Translations under genes and position numbers: made by a program
In this document: piece after piece, positions 10,569 to 20,113 of the stretch
Layout of the letters: every line of letters starts with the position of its first letter
How positions within the stretch are numbered: position 1 is the first letter of the stretch
DNA from: Emiliania huxleyi CCMP1516
Lineage: Eukaryota > Haptophyta > Isochrysidales > Noelaerhabdaceae
Assembly: GCF_000372725.1 (NCBI RefSeq)
Contig: NW_005201613.1
Span: 294,463 to 358,462 of the forward strand
Length of the DNA: 64,000 nucleotides
Direction of reading: 5' to 3'
The notes under the pieces: generated by a model
Database searches by the model: none
The model's input: only the letters and a program-made list of their open reading frames with translations
What the model was told of the DNA's origin: nothing

Positions 10569-10585
10569 AACTTCTGTGATGCCAT

Positions 10586-10729
10586 GCGTGACCTAGTAGT
10601 GTCCCCAGCTATGGGCGTGTCCACGTTGGAGCCAGGTGTGGTGTGGGCGCGAGAATAGCTCCGCCGTTCATGGAGGCAACCGATGCGAGTCGACTGGTGT
10701 GTGTCGTCGTGGTTTCGTATCAAGAATTC
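10586..10729 (+). repeat. Repeat R8, copy 1 (inverted copy at 63736-63875)
   Basis: About 140 bp essentially identical, in opposite orientation, to 63736-63875. It begins GTGACCTAGTAGTGTCCCC and ends CGTGGTTTCGTATCAAGAAT. Nested within the TIR transposon. Confidence 0.85.
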
Positions 10730-10878
10730 TCTCTCTCTCTGGGTGGGTGGGTGGGTGGGTGGGTGGGGGGGCTCTCGAGGTCGGCGTGCGTGGGTGGGGT
10801 GGGTGCGCCGTGGGTGCGCTGTTTGTGTACATCTGAACAAGTGCTCCAAGGGGGACTAATTTCTTTTTCGCACAAGGT

Positions 10879-10898
10879 GTAAAATTCTTTTTCGCAAG
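10879..10898 (+). promoter_or_regulatory. AATTCTTTTT-type motif upstream of the transposon ORF
   Basis: GTAAAATTCTTTTTCGCAAG, 47 nt before ATG 10945; a second, weaker copy (TTTCTTTTTCGCAC) lies at 10860. Confidence 0.35.
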
Positions 10899-10944
10899 AC
10901 CGTACAATCACGACCGTGTCTTCGAGCGACGCAGTTTGCCAACC

Positions 10945-11415
10945 ATGTCTGGCCCTCGAGCGTCTGCTTGGTTCTTGCGGATGCAGGCGGCCATGATTGA
11001 GGACCGCCAGTCGAAGACGCTGCTGGCTGACGAGACTGTGCAGCGGCTGCGGGCGCATCGGCAGCGGCAGTGGCAGAAGGTGGCGGCAGACTTCAACAAG
11101 CGTCTGGACGAAGCGAATGAGCGCGCGGACGCATCAATCGCAGCGTGGCTCGCGGCTCACAAGGAGCGCGTCGCGCTTGGCATGACGACCGACGGTGGGA
11201 CCACGACCGACCACTGCGACACCGAAGGCATGACCGAGGAGGTCGCGGACGAGAACGCGCCGCTGGTGAACGGCCAGGATACGTTTGGGCCGAGGGCGGC
11301 CGTTTCTCTGCGTAGATTAGGGCCAGGATTAGGGCCAGGAGCCGCCGGCGTCCGGCGTGCGAGGCCCGGCTCTTGCGCACCGAAGCGAGCGGAGCGAGCC
11401 GAAGAGAAAATTTGA
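10945..11415 (+). CDS. Coiled-coil ORF inside the TIR transposon
   Basis: 156 codons starting MSGPRASAWFLRMQAAMIED. The first 80 residues are charged and heptad-like (EDRQSKTLLADETVQRLRAH, DFNKRLDEANERADASIAAW), predicted helical or coiled coil. The second half is Thr/Glu- then Arg-rich. An AATTCTTTTT motif precedes it. No transposase motif is visible; it may be a captured host fragment or an accessory protein. Function unknown. Confidence 0.4.
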   Translation: MSGPRASAWFLRMQAAMIEDRQSKTLLADETVQRLRAHRQRQWQKVAADFNKRLDEANERADASIAAWLAAHKERVALGMTTDGGTTTDHCDTEGMTEEVADENAPLVNGQDTFGPRAAVSLRRLGPGLGPGAAGVRRARPGSCAPKRAERAEEKI

Positions 11416-11649
11416 GGATAAGGTCGTACTTGCATGTATGTACGTCCCTGTTTTGACAGTACGTACGTAGTGTCGAAGTACGTCCGTGGTTGAGCTGAGG
11501 CGCACGTACGCGAGGGTCGCTAGCGTGTCGTCAGCAAGGGCGTGTGGGCTGGGGGCATTTCCGCCCACGTTCTTGCGATACGTACTTGATTTCACGGTCG
11601 TGAAAGCAAGGTTGCCAAGCTCTGCTAGCTAGCTCGCTGCCGTGAAACA

Positions 11650-12024
11650 GTGCAGGTAATCTCGTCGTCAGCTGTCGCGATGCACCCGAAGGGGACACCA
11701 GCGCCAACATCATCGGTGGAGGTACAAGTGTCCGACACGAGAGTGGACCTGAGCAACGACATGACTTGGCGACAAATGATCGGAGTGGGCGTCAGAAGAC
11801 TCGTCCTTGCGCGAGGAGAGCTCGATAAACTCGAGGGGCCAAAATATGCCGCGGGCGAGGAGGGCAGAGACCAGAGTTGCGCCGAAAGGCGGGAGAAGCA
11901 GCGAGAGCGAGGGACCGGCAGGCGGCGGCGCCGTCGCAGGATGAGGCAGAGGAGAGCGACGCGACAGAGGAAGAAGCGACAAGAGAGAGAACGACGAGAG
12001 TGGGACGACCGCGAGGTGGCATGA
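11650..12024 (+). CDS. Hypothetical basic ORF
   Basis: 124 codons beginning MQVISSSAVAMHPKGTPAPT. The C-terminal 50 residues are Arg/Lys/Glu-rich low complexity. It starts just outside the right TIR of the transposon. No domain or family recognised; could be non-coding. Confidence 0.2.
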   Translation: MQVISSSAVAMHPKGTPAPTSSVEVQVSDTRVDLSNDMTWRQMIGVGVRRLVLARGELDKLEGPKYAAGEEGRDQSCAERREKQRERGTGRRRRRRRMRQRRATRQRKKRQERERREWDDREVA

Positions 12025-12104
12025 AGGCTGCAGCGAGAATCGGCGAGAGACTGCGAAGAGAGATAGGAAGAGGCGGACGCCCAAGGGTGGGCGACGGCTA
12101 GCGC

Positions 12105-12190
12105 ATCACACCCCTCCCCTTATTAAAATCCCTGTGTGGTGGCGGCGTGCCATCCTCCCATCCCTCCCTTGATTGTCCGTTTTCTTTCTT
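12105..12190 (+). repeat. Dispersed repeat R1, copy 2
   Basis: Matches 906-1004 including CCCTGTGTGGTGGCGGCGTG and the TTTTCTTTCTT tail. Confidence 0.7.
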
Positions 12191-12389
12191 AAAATCTTGT
12201 CTGTCGTGTGAATCGTGCGTGTGCGACAGGCTTTGGTTGTAAAATTCTTAAAATCCCAGTCGTCGGCAAAAATCTAAGAAACCACGGCGCGCCGCAGGCG
12301 CGGCCCCGAGAAAAGGCGCCAGACACGAGTGTTGATGTTGACCTTGTGGTACATGATCTCCTTCGCCTGGATCTCCAGGGTGTGAGGAG

Positions 12390-12446
12390 AGAGGGAGGAT
12401 GGGCGGTGGCGAGAGCGGTGGGGAGGGTGGGAGGTGGGAAGCCGCA

Positions 12447-12481
<35 letters not shown>

Positions 12482-12900
12482 TGGCGGGGGCCGGCGGCGA
12501 GGGCGGTGGCGTGGCGAGGGCGTGGAGACGAGGGCGGCATCAACGGGCGGCGGCCACGGCGAGGGACGGGGCGGCTGGAGAGTGAGGTGCGATGCAGCCG
12601 CGCACGGCATAGGCTGGCCGATGGCAGCGAGGAAGGCAGGCGGGGCGGATGTGGGGGCGAGCCTCGTTGGCGATGCGGTCCTTCTTCTCCACCTTGGTCG
12701 GTGCCTTGTTCTTCTCCTTCTTGGCCTCGTGCTGCGCCTGAGGCGCGCGGGGGCGGGCGTGAGCGGCGGCGGCGGCGGCGGCGGCGGGCGGCGTCACTCG
12801 GCCCTCGGCCCTCGGGGCGGCTCGCCGGCCGCGGCGTCCGCGGCGGGCTTTGGCTTGGGCGAGTAGGCTAGCTTACGGGTCGCCGGCGTGGAGCCGTCCG
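12390..12900 (-). pseudogene. Duplicated fragment of the gene at 16.3-16.8 kb
   Basis: On the minus strand 'TPATRKLAYSPKPKPAADAA' and 'EAKKEKNKAPTKVEKKDR' correspond to 'MPATRKLAYAPKPKPDADAA' and 'EAKKEKNKAPTKAEKKDC' at 16340-16760. The non-coding G-rich stretch between them is also shared, so exons plus introns were copied about 3.7 kb downstream of the original. The copy lacks the flanking exons and its frames do not connect, so it is most likely a non-functional duplicate. 12901-13199 beyond it shows nothing recognisable. Confidence 0.6.
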
Positions 12901-13199
12901 GGTCCGCATCCAATGGCAATGCAAAATGCCCAGATCTAGCCGCAGCCCGCGCAATTTAGAGTACAACTTAGCACAAGACCTCCAGAAGTAACTCAGAGAG
13001 TGGCCCCAAATTCCAGATGCAATGCACCCACAACAAAGAACCCACAGACACGGGCCAAAACCCCAGCCAAATGCACATCCCCCCACAAGACCCAGAAGCC
13101 GACAGAGGCGACCCCACAGAGAAACGTGCCAACCAATGCGATGCGCACAAATGCTCAGTAGGCCCCTCACTCTCCCTCGCAAGCACCATCCCGCTATAG

Positions 13200-15921
13200 C
13201 TACACGATGGGTGGAGAAAAGTCGGAGAGCTGGATGATCTGGGCGCCGCGGTCGACGTAGCTCGCGACGATGGCGTAGGCCCGCCCGGCAACCACAAACG
13301 TGGCGACGCCGTGCGGACTATCCAGCTCGTCGAAGCCGTTCACCCCGTCGGTGACGCTCGCGACGGCGACGGGGGAGGACGGGTCGGTCAGCTCGATGAT
13401 CTGAGCGCCGTCGCTGGTGCTCGCGACGATGGCGTAGGTCCGCCCGGCCACCACAAACGTGGCGACGCTGATTGCACCAGCCAGCGCGTCGAAGCCGTTC
13501 ACCCCGTCGGTGACGCTCGCGACGGCGACAGGGGAGGACGGGTCGGTGAGCTCGATGATCTGCGCGCCGCCATCATTCCAGCTCGCGACGATGGCGTAGG
13601 TCCGCCCGGCCACCACAAACGTGGCGACGCTGATTGCACCAGCCAGCGCGTCGAAGCCGTTCACCCCTTCGGTGACGCTCGCGACGGCGACGGGGGAGGA
13701 CGGGTCGGTGAGCTCGATGATCTGAGCGCCGTCGTCAATGGTGCTCGCGACGATGGCGTAGGTCCGCCCGGCAACCACAAACGTGGCGACGTCGACTGCA
13801 CCCGACAGCGTGTTGAAGCCGTTCACCCCGTCGGTGACGCTCGCGACGGCGACGGGGGAGGACGGGTCGGTGAGCTCGATGATCTGCGCGACGCTGTCAA
13901 CGCGGGCCACCACGATGGCGTAGGTCCGTCCGGCCACCACAAACGTGGCGACGCCACGTGCACCATCCAGCGCGTCGAAGCCGTTCACCCCTTCGGTGAC
14001 GCTCGCGACGGCGACGGGGGAGGACGGGTCGGTGAGCTCGATGATCTGCGCGCCACCAGCGTAGCTCGTGACGATGGCGTAGGTCCGCCCGGCCACCACA
14101 AACGTGGCGACGCCACGTGCATTATCCAGCTCGTCGAAGCCGTTCACCCCGTCGGTGACGCTCGCGACGGCGACGGGGGAGGACGGGTCGGTGAGCTCGA
14201 TGATCTGCGCGCCGTAGTCAGCGGCGCTCGCGACGATGGCGTAGGTCCGCCCGGACGGCGAGGGCGGCGGCAGCGAAGGCGGCGGCGGTGAAGGCGGAGG
14301 CGGCGAGGGCGGCGGCGGCGAGGGCGGCGGCGCCGCCGCCGGACGATATCGGCAGCACTGTGAGCAAACGTTTGGGGACCAAAAGCAGCAGCTGTCTCCG
14401 CTCCGAGCCTCGACCGGATATGCGCCACTACACGTTTGGTCGGCACACGTGTCTATGCCATCGCAATCCAGGTCAGCCGTGCTTGCCACGTGGTATTTCC
14501 TATCGCCCTCTCCCAGGTTGTCCTCTGCCCCTTGACCATCGTGCGTGAGCATCCGCCTCGTGGCCAGCGGCGGAGGGGCAGGAGGCGGCGGAGTGGGAGG
14601 CGGCAGCGTGGGCGGCGGAGGCGCCGGTGGCGGCGTGGGCGGCGGCGGCGACGGCGAGGTGGAGGGCGGCGGCGGCGTGGGCGGCGGAGGCGCCGGTGGC
14701 GGCGGCCCCACCACAAACGTGGCGACGCCATGTGCACCCTCCAGCTCGTCGAAGCCGTTCACCCCTTCGGTGACGCTCGCGACGGCGATGGGGTTCGGAA
14801 GCACCATCTGCGGGGGCGGCGAAGGATTCGGGATCGACGGCGGCGGCGTCGACGGCGACGGCGGCGGCGTTGGCGGCAACGGCGACGGTGGCGTCGACGG
14901 CGGCACCATGCCCACGAACTTCCGAACCGCCTCGAGCTCCTCCCTCACACTCGCGAGCCCCTGCGAGACACCGTCCTTCAGCTGCTCCGTGACGAACTCA
15001 GTGAAATTGTCGCGAAGCGCTTCGATCCGCTCGGTGACACTCTCCCCGTCCGCCGTGACAAAGTCCGTCGCGTGCAGCTCGCCGCTGCACGTCAGCTTGC
15101 CGCCCCCCTCGCCGGTCAGGCGGGTCGGCGTCAGGTCGGGCGTGCGACTGTTGAAGGAGAGCGTCGCTTTCCTCCCCGTGATGGCGAACTCGGTCTCGTC
15201 GCCAGTCGCGGAGGAGAGCTGCCGCCGCGCCGCTGCCGGCGGGCGAGCCGCGGCCGCCGGCGGGTTGGGCGGGGCCAGCTTGTCGCGGAGCGCGCCGATC
15301 TCGGCGTCCTGCGCTGCGAGCCCCTTTTCGCACGCCCCCACGCGCGCCTCCAGCGCCTCGAGGTCCGCGGCGCTCACCAGCTCGACCACCTCGCCGCCGG
15401 CCGACATCTGGACCTGCTTGTGGTCCGTCTTGCTCTTGCGCGCGGCGAGTAGCTCGGCGATCATCTCGTCCTTCTTCTTCATCTCCTCCTTGAACGCCTC
15501 GTCCTTCTTCTGCGTCTCCTGCTCCTTCTTCTGCGTCTCCTCGTCCTTCTTCTGCATGTCCCTCTTGAACACCGCGAGCTCGGCCATGATGCTCTTCAAC
15601 GTGACGGGGCTCTCGCCGCCAGCCGCAGCCTCGGGCGAGTCCTTCGGCGCCTCGCCCATGATCGTGTCGGCCGTCTCCGTCTCGTGCACGATGGCGTCCG
15701 AGCGGAGAGCCGCGAGCGGCGCCGGGAGGAGCTTGGTCGCGAGGAGCGCGGCGCCCGCGCCTGTGCGTACGAGGGAATGGGCGTTAGCATGCGGCTGCTG
15801 AGTGGAGCCTCTCCCTCTCCCCCCTCCCCCCTCCCTCCGCGGTGTGCGCACCGGCAGGCCAGAAGGTGAGGGCGGAGCAGCCCAAGGCCAGCACCGCTGC
15901 GAGGAGGACGCAAACGCCCAT
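13200..15921 (-). CDS. Large surface protein: coiled coil, proline-rich linkers and seven LVIVD-like propeller repeats
   Basis: Short exon 15921-15852 (MGVCVLLAAVLALGCSALTF, a signal peptide or anchor), a 91-nt GT-AG intron (15851-15761), then one exon to 13200; 876 residues. After the anchor comes a Lys/Glu/Asp/Gln coiled coil ('KKDEETQKKEQETQKKDEAF'), then 'TLSFNSRTPDLTPTRLTGEG', PPPSP linkers, a Cys-rich insert ('CDGIDTCADQTCSGAYP') and seven 54-56-residue repeats of the type 'GRTYAIVAS...GAQIIELTDPSSPVAVASVTDGVNGF'. These resemble the LVIVD beta-propeller repeat. An extra half repeat (IAVASVTEGVNGFDELEG) is separated from the array by the Pro-rich/Cys-rich block. Probably a cell-surface or wall protein. 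An upstream exon (RKDASLLPRKNCLAKHASHT, near 15990) may belong to it. Confidence 0.75.
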
Positions 15922-16339
15922 CGTGCGCGTGTGCGAGGCGTGCTTGGCGAGGCAGTTCTTGCGCGGGAGCAGCGAGGCGTCCTTGCGGTCGGCCGCCTTC
16001 GAGAAGGGAGGGGGGAGGGGTGGGGGGGATGAGAGGAGGGGGGGGCGGGGAGGCGGGGCGGCGGGGATTGCGGAGGGGGGGTGGGGGGTGGGGGTGGGGA
16101 GGGCGAGGGTGGGGAGGCGCATGACGGCGGCGGCGGCGGCGGCGTGGGTGTGGCGGGGGCCGGCGGCGAGGGCGGCAGCGTGGCGAAGGCGTGGAGACGA
16201 GGGCGGCAGCAACGGGCGGCGGCCACGGCGGCTGGAGAGTGAGGTGCGATGCAGCCGAACACGGCATAGGCTGGCCGATGGCAGCGAGGAAGGCAGGCGG
16301 GGCGGATGGGGGCGAGCCTCGTTGGCGACGCCGGCGGCG

Positions 16340-17245
16340 CAGTCCTTCTTCTCCGCCTTGGTCGGCGCCTTGTTCTTCTCCTTCTTGGCCTCGCCGAGCT
16401 GCGCCTGGAGCGCTCGGGGGCGGGCGTGAGCGGCGGCGGCGGCGGCGGCGGCGGTTGGGTTGAGGGGGGGGCGGGCGGCGTCGCTCGGGGCGGGTGCGCG
16501 GAGGAGGGAGAGGTGCGGCGCAGCCACAAAAGGCACAAGGCAGAAGCTCTCGACGGTGTTGAGGGAGTTTGGGCGGGGCGAGGGAGGACGGGGGCTCCTC
16601 AGTCTTCATGTCGGCCTGCGGCGCGCCCTTCTCCTCGGTCTTCTCCTCGTCGGCCGTGGTGAGGAGCGCAAAGGAGTTGGGGCTGGGCCGGTGCTCGCCG
16701 GCGGCGGCGTCCGCGTCGGGCTTGGGCTTGGGCGCGTAGGCTAGCTTGCGGGTCGCCGGCATGCAGCCCTCCGCATCCTGCGTGGGAGGGGTGGGAGGGG
16801 GGGGCGACGGGAGTGGGTGGCGGGGGAGGCGGGGCTGGGAGGCGGCGGGGCGGAGGGTAGGGCCAGGGTTCGCAGCTCGCCGGTCCCGGGGCGACCGGCC
16901 GCGTAGAGAGCGCCTTCGCGCGCAGCGCGTACGCGTCTCCCCCTCGTACGACGATGCCCGACACTTGCTTCGCCTTGGGCGCGGTCTTCAAGGCGGGCGT
17001 GCCGGCGTCGGCGGCTGCGGCGGCGGCCGGTTCCGCCGGCGCCGAGCCATCGAACTTGAAGTCCGCCCAAAAGCGGCTCGGGGCGTCCTTGGCGTCGACC
17101 CGCGCCGTCGGCTTGCACATTGAGAGGTTGAGGGACACGCGGGCACCGAGGCCGCCGCTTGCGACCGGCTTGGCGGAAGCCTTGATGAACGTCCGGCGCG
17201 AGGGCGGGACGAGCTTAACGTCGTCGCGCGGGAGCGACGAGGTCA
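16340..17245 (-). CDS. Hypothetical low-complexity protein (exons; 5' end unresolved)
   Basis: Coding-like minus-strand segments: 'LPRDDVKLVPPSRRTFIKAS...ARVSLNLSMCKP' (17240-16900), 'DAEGCMPATRKLAYAPKPKP...NSFALLTTADEEKTEE' (16775-16600) and 'QLGEAKKEKNKAPTKAEKKD' (16410-16320), separated by G-rich stretches that fit introns (an acceptor CACGCAG ends near 16780). There is no ATG in the first segment before an in-frame stop contributed by telomere-like repeats at 17299-17346, so the start exon is missing or further upstream. It could be the N-terminal part of the LVIVD protein gene that follows. Family not recognised. Part is duplicated at 12390-12900. Confidence 0.45.
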
Positions 17246-17298
17246 CCTTGCTGCTGAGGTCACGCCGTGCGGGTGGCGCCCGGGTTGGGATCCCTAAC

Positions 17299-17346
17299 GA
17301 ACCCTAACCCTAACCCTAACCCTAACCCTAACCCTAACCCTAACCC
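17299..17346 (+). repeat. Interstitial telomeric repeat (CCCTAA)n
   Basis: Eight consecutive CCCTAA units (TTAGGG type on the other strand). The array interrupts the 5' side of the minus-strand gene at 16340-17245. Confidence 0.95.
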
Positions 17347-17646
17347 TCGGCTGTGGGTCAGGCTGTGCTGTATAAGGCGCGCGAGACTGGGTGCTTTGCT
17401 ACCTTGCTTGCTTGTGTCTCCCGTGGCCGGGACGGTTGGTTGGGTGGTGGGGGTGGGTCGGTCGGTCGGTCGGTGGGGGTGGGTTCCTCGCCTCATCAGC
17501 CGGGCGTGAGGTGGGTGGGGCTGGGGGTGGGTGGGTGGTTCCAAGCCTCAGCCGGGCCGTGAGGTGGGCGGGGTGGGGGCGGGGTAGAGGCACGTGGTGA
17601 GAGAAAAAACGCAACGCGTTGTCGCAGTTTTCGCAGGGATGGTGCT

Positions 17647-17660
17647 GGAATTCTCGTTCC
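17647..17660 (+). promoter_or_regulatory. GAATTCTCGTTCC motif directly before msrB
   Basis: GGAATTCTCGTTCC ends exactly at the ATG of msrB; same motif class as at 8989-9008 and others. Confidence 0.3.
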
Positions 17661-18179
17661 ATGCGGATAGCCTACATCGCCGCCGGCCTCGCCGTGGCCT
17701 GGACGGTGGACAGGCTCGACGCGCGACTGAACCCAACGGCGACCCGCTCTCCTCTCCGTCTCGCCGTCCTCCGGCTTGGCCTGACCGAGCCGGCGTGGAC
17801 GTCGCCGCTCAACTTCGGCGTGAGGGACGGCGCCTTCGCCTGTGCTGGATGCAGTGCGATCCTCTTCGACTCGTCCGCCAAGTTTGACTCTGGCACGGGC
17901 TGGCCCTCGTTCTGGAGGACTGCAGCGGAGAGCGCCGTCGGCTACCGGGAGGAGTACGCCGGCGGCGGCTACTTGGACGGCGGCAGCGTCCGCTCCGCGA
18001 CCGAGGTGCACTGCGAGGCGTGCGGCGGCCACCTCGGCCACGTCTTTCTCGACGGGCCAGCCATTGAGGACACGGCGCCCGCGCTGGCCGTGCCGCCGTC
18101 AGACCCACGGGCGGGTGCGCGGCGGCCGCGCTTCTGCGTCAACGGCGCGGCGCTCCGCTTCCGCGCCCGAGTGGCGTGA
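17661..18179 (+). CDS. msrB: Peptide-methionine (R)-S-oxide reductase, MsrB
   Basis: 172 residues from ATG 17661. The hydrophobic N-terminus (MRIAYIAAGLAVAWTV) suggests a signal or anchor sequence. The MsrB domain follows: zinc ligands in 'CAGCSAILF' and 'EVHCEACGGHLGHVF', the conserved 'KFDSGTGWPSFW', and 'RFCVNGAALRF' with the catalytic cysteine (RxCxN). It reduces methionine-R-sulfoxide in proteins, usually with thioredoxin. All four zinc cysteines and the catalytic Cys are present, so it should be active. Single exon. A start at 17619 is possible but less likely given the motif at 17647-17660. Confidence 0.93.
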   Translation: MRIAYIAAGLAVAWTVDRLDARLNPTATRSPLRLAVLRLGLTEPAWTSPLNFGVRDGAFACAGCSAILFDSSAKFDSGTGWPSFWRTAAESAVGYREEYAGGGYLDGGSVRSATEVHCEACGGHLGHVFLDGPAIEDTAPALAVPPSDPRAGARRPRFCVNGAALRFRARVA

Positions 18180-18933
18180 GCGCACGCGCATGCGCTAGTC
18201 TGCGAGGCCTTGCTATATGAGTGTGTCTAGTTGAGTTCTGCTCACCTCTGCGGCGCGACGTGGATTGCGCTTGTGTAGTGTATATGTTGCAAGGGGAGAG
18301 CTCAGCACCACCGCGTGGGCGACGACAGGGCTTGGGCTATCAACGGAGGAGCAGGAGGTTGTACAACCATCCCACTCGACGACATCGGTGATGGGGCCTC
18401 TAGCTACGCCGATAACAAAACAAAACAAAACACCGAGCGCCGCGCAGGCGCGACACACACTTTCACTTAATGCATGTTATGCTCAAGTCAACCCGACCGG
18501 CGGTGGTGGCACGGACGACTTTGGCGGCAACTACCCAACGATTTCGGCTCCGACACGTGGACGGCCTGGACGCGCTTTCCGACTCGGACTGAATTTACCG
18601 TCGAGGGCCAGCAGCGGCCCGCCCTGCATGACCCCGTGGCTCACACCGCCAGGGCCAGAGGAGCGACGCCACAAGGATGCCCCCTCCACCTCGTGCAGCC
18701 TGCCGCGCTGCCTCCACGTGTTCGCGATTAATAATTGAAAAAGTGGCATGTGCCCAGGTCGTCGGTGGTATAGCCCGCGTGCACGTTAACTTATAATTAG
18801 ACTTGCCTCATGCAGACTTTCTTTTTTTTCGTGTGTCAGAGATTGGGTCTTCAAGCAAATCTTCCCCTCAGCTTGGAGCACTTGGAGTGCAGTCATCAAC
18901 CGCACATAACTAATAAAAAATCAATTCAGGGGT
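18180..18933. other. Intergenic; nothing recognised
   Basis: No coding domain, RNA gene or family repeat seen. Short ORFs here have no coding character. Confidence 0.4.
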
Positions 18934-19841
18934 ATGGCGCCTTTGGAACCGACCGAGATCTCATTAGGTCTACTCGAGTATTCGTGCACGCCAAAATCGG
19001 ATAGGATTCCTCGGGCTCAGCATTCGATGAAGAGAGCCTTCTCATGCCCGAACCTGGTGCTCGTCGAGAAGTATAGCACGGGGGGAGAAGGGTGTGACAC
19101 CAGCGAGGGCAGCGAGGACAGCGAGGATCTGGCATCAACTCGATACGATTCGCCGAGCCCCCTCCCGATTTTCGTCGCCCGTTCGCAATCGCTCAGCCCT
19201 GCCGTTGTCCCGCCCGTTGTCCACGCCTCGTTGAACACCGATGACGATGTCACCGCCCGCCACGGCTGGCCAACCGCCAAGAGGTCGCTCACCGCCTGCT
19301 TCGCGCACCGCCACCTGCCTCCGCCGCCCGACGCCAAACCTGCCTCTCCGATTCTCCGTCGAGTGATTAGCCTGCCCTTGGCTTGGGCGGAGATGAGGAC
19401 GTCGCCGACCAACGACTTCGAGGAGGTCCTCGCGGCTACCAGCTCTCTCTCCCCCTCGTCCTCGAGGAGGTCCTCGCTCTCCTCGTCACCGCTCGGACCG
19501 GTGCGCGGCGCGAGGCCCAGTTCCAGTTCGGACCTGGAGCAGGTCGCCGTCCGAACCGGTTTCCGCCGCAATGTCTCCTTTGGCGAGGGCGTCGAGCTCG
19601 AGGTGACGCGCCCCCCTCTCCCACAGCCTCGCCGCCCCTCTTCTCTCCCTTGGCCTCCCGCCCCCCTGCCACACAGCAGTGGCCGACGCCCCTCCCCCTT
19701 TTCTGGAATGCGCAGAGCACCTTCCTCGTTCCGGATACTCACTACTCCTCGCAGAGCTTGAGCCGCGCCTATGGCGAGCCTTCCTCGTTGTCCGACAGCA
19801 TGGTCGGCAAATTCCTCACCGTCATAGGCGTTGTGCCATAA
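18934..19841 (+). CDS. Ser/Pro-rich protein with PP1-docking-like motif, two exons
   Basis: ATG 18934 (MAPLEPTEISLGLLEYSC). Mostly disordered Ser/Pro/Arg-rich sequence with conserved-looking islands: 'MKRAFSCPNLVLVEKYSTGG', 'SPILRRVISLP' and 'FRRNVSFGEGVELE'. The last contains an R/K-x-V-S-F core like the protein-phosphatase-1 docking motif. A GT-AG intron is inferred from 19602 to about 19711, joining 'GEGVELE' to 'STFLVPDTHYSSQSLSRAYG...VGKFLTVIGVV' and a stop at 19841; unspliced reading would end at 19761 in low complexity. Possibly a phosphatase regulator; the role is inferred. Confidence 0.5.
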
Positions 19842-20113
19842 GCCCTACCGTAGAGCCTCTTTTCCTAGACGTAGAGAGCACAAGCCATTTTGGCACATGC
19901 ATGCCCATGGCCATACCGCATACGCGCTGTAGATCATGCAATTGCTTGTAGACTTGTCGTGGAGGCGCGAATCCATGTGGGCGCGAGAGAGCAGCAATAA
20001 AAAGAATTTCGTGCGCCGAAAAGCTTAAAAAATAATACAATCCAATCCTCTCGACTCTATCGTGAGCCTGCAGTCTCGTGTCGAGCGTCGAGGGTCGAGG
20101 GTTCTAGAGACTG

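Larger units (their letters stand above)
10293..11632. mobile_element. 1.34-kb transposon with 25-bp perfect TIRs and 5-bp target duplication
   Basis: The 25 bases at 10293-10317 (CTAGCTAGCAGAGCTTGG...) are repeated exactly in inverted orientation at 11608-11632. Both ends are flanked by CTCGC (10288-10292 and 11633-11637), a clean 5-bp target-site duplication. Inside are ACGTAC(GTAC) motifs near both ends, a (GA)n tract, repeat R8 (10586-10729) and one ORF (10945-11415). No DDE transposase is recognised, so it is probably non-autonomous. Confidence 0.8.

Noticed and set aside
13311-14291. Plus-strand 326-codon frame with regular repeats
   Set aside because: It is the antisense of the LVIVD repeat array; the minus strand has the sensible protein, signal sequence and splice junction.
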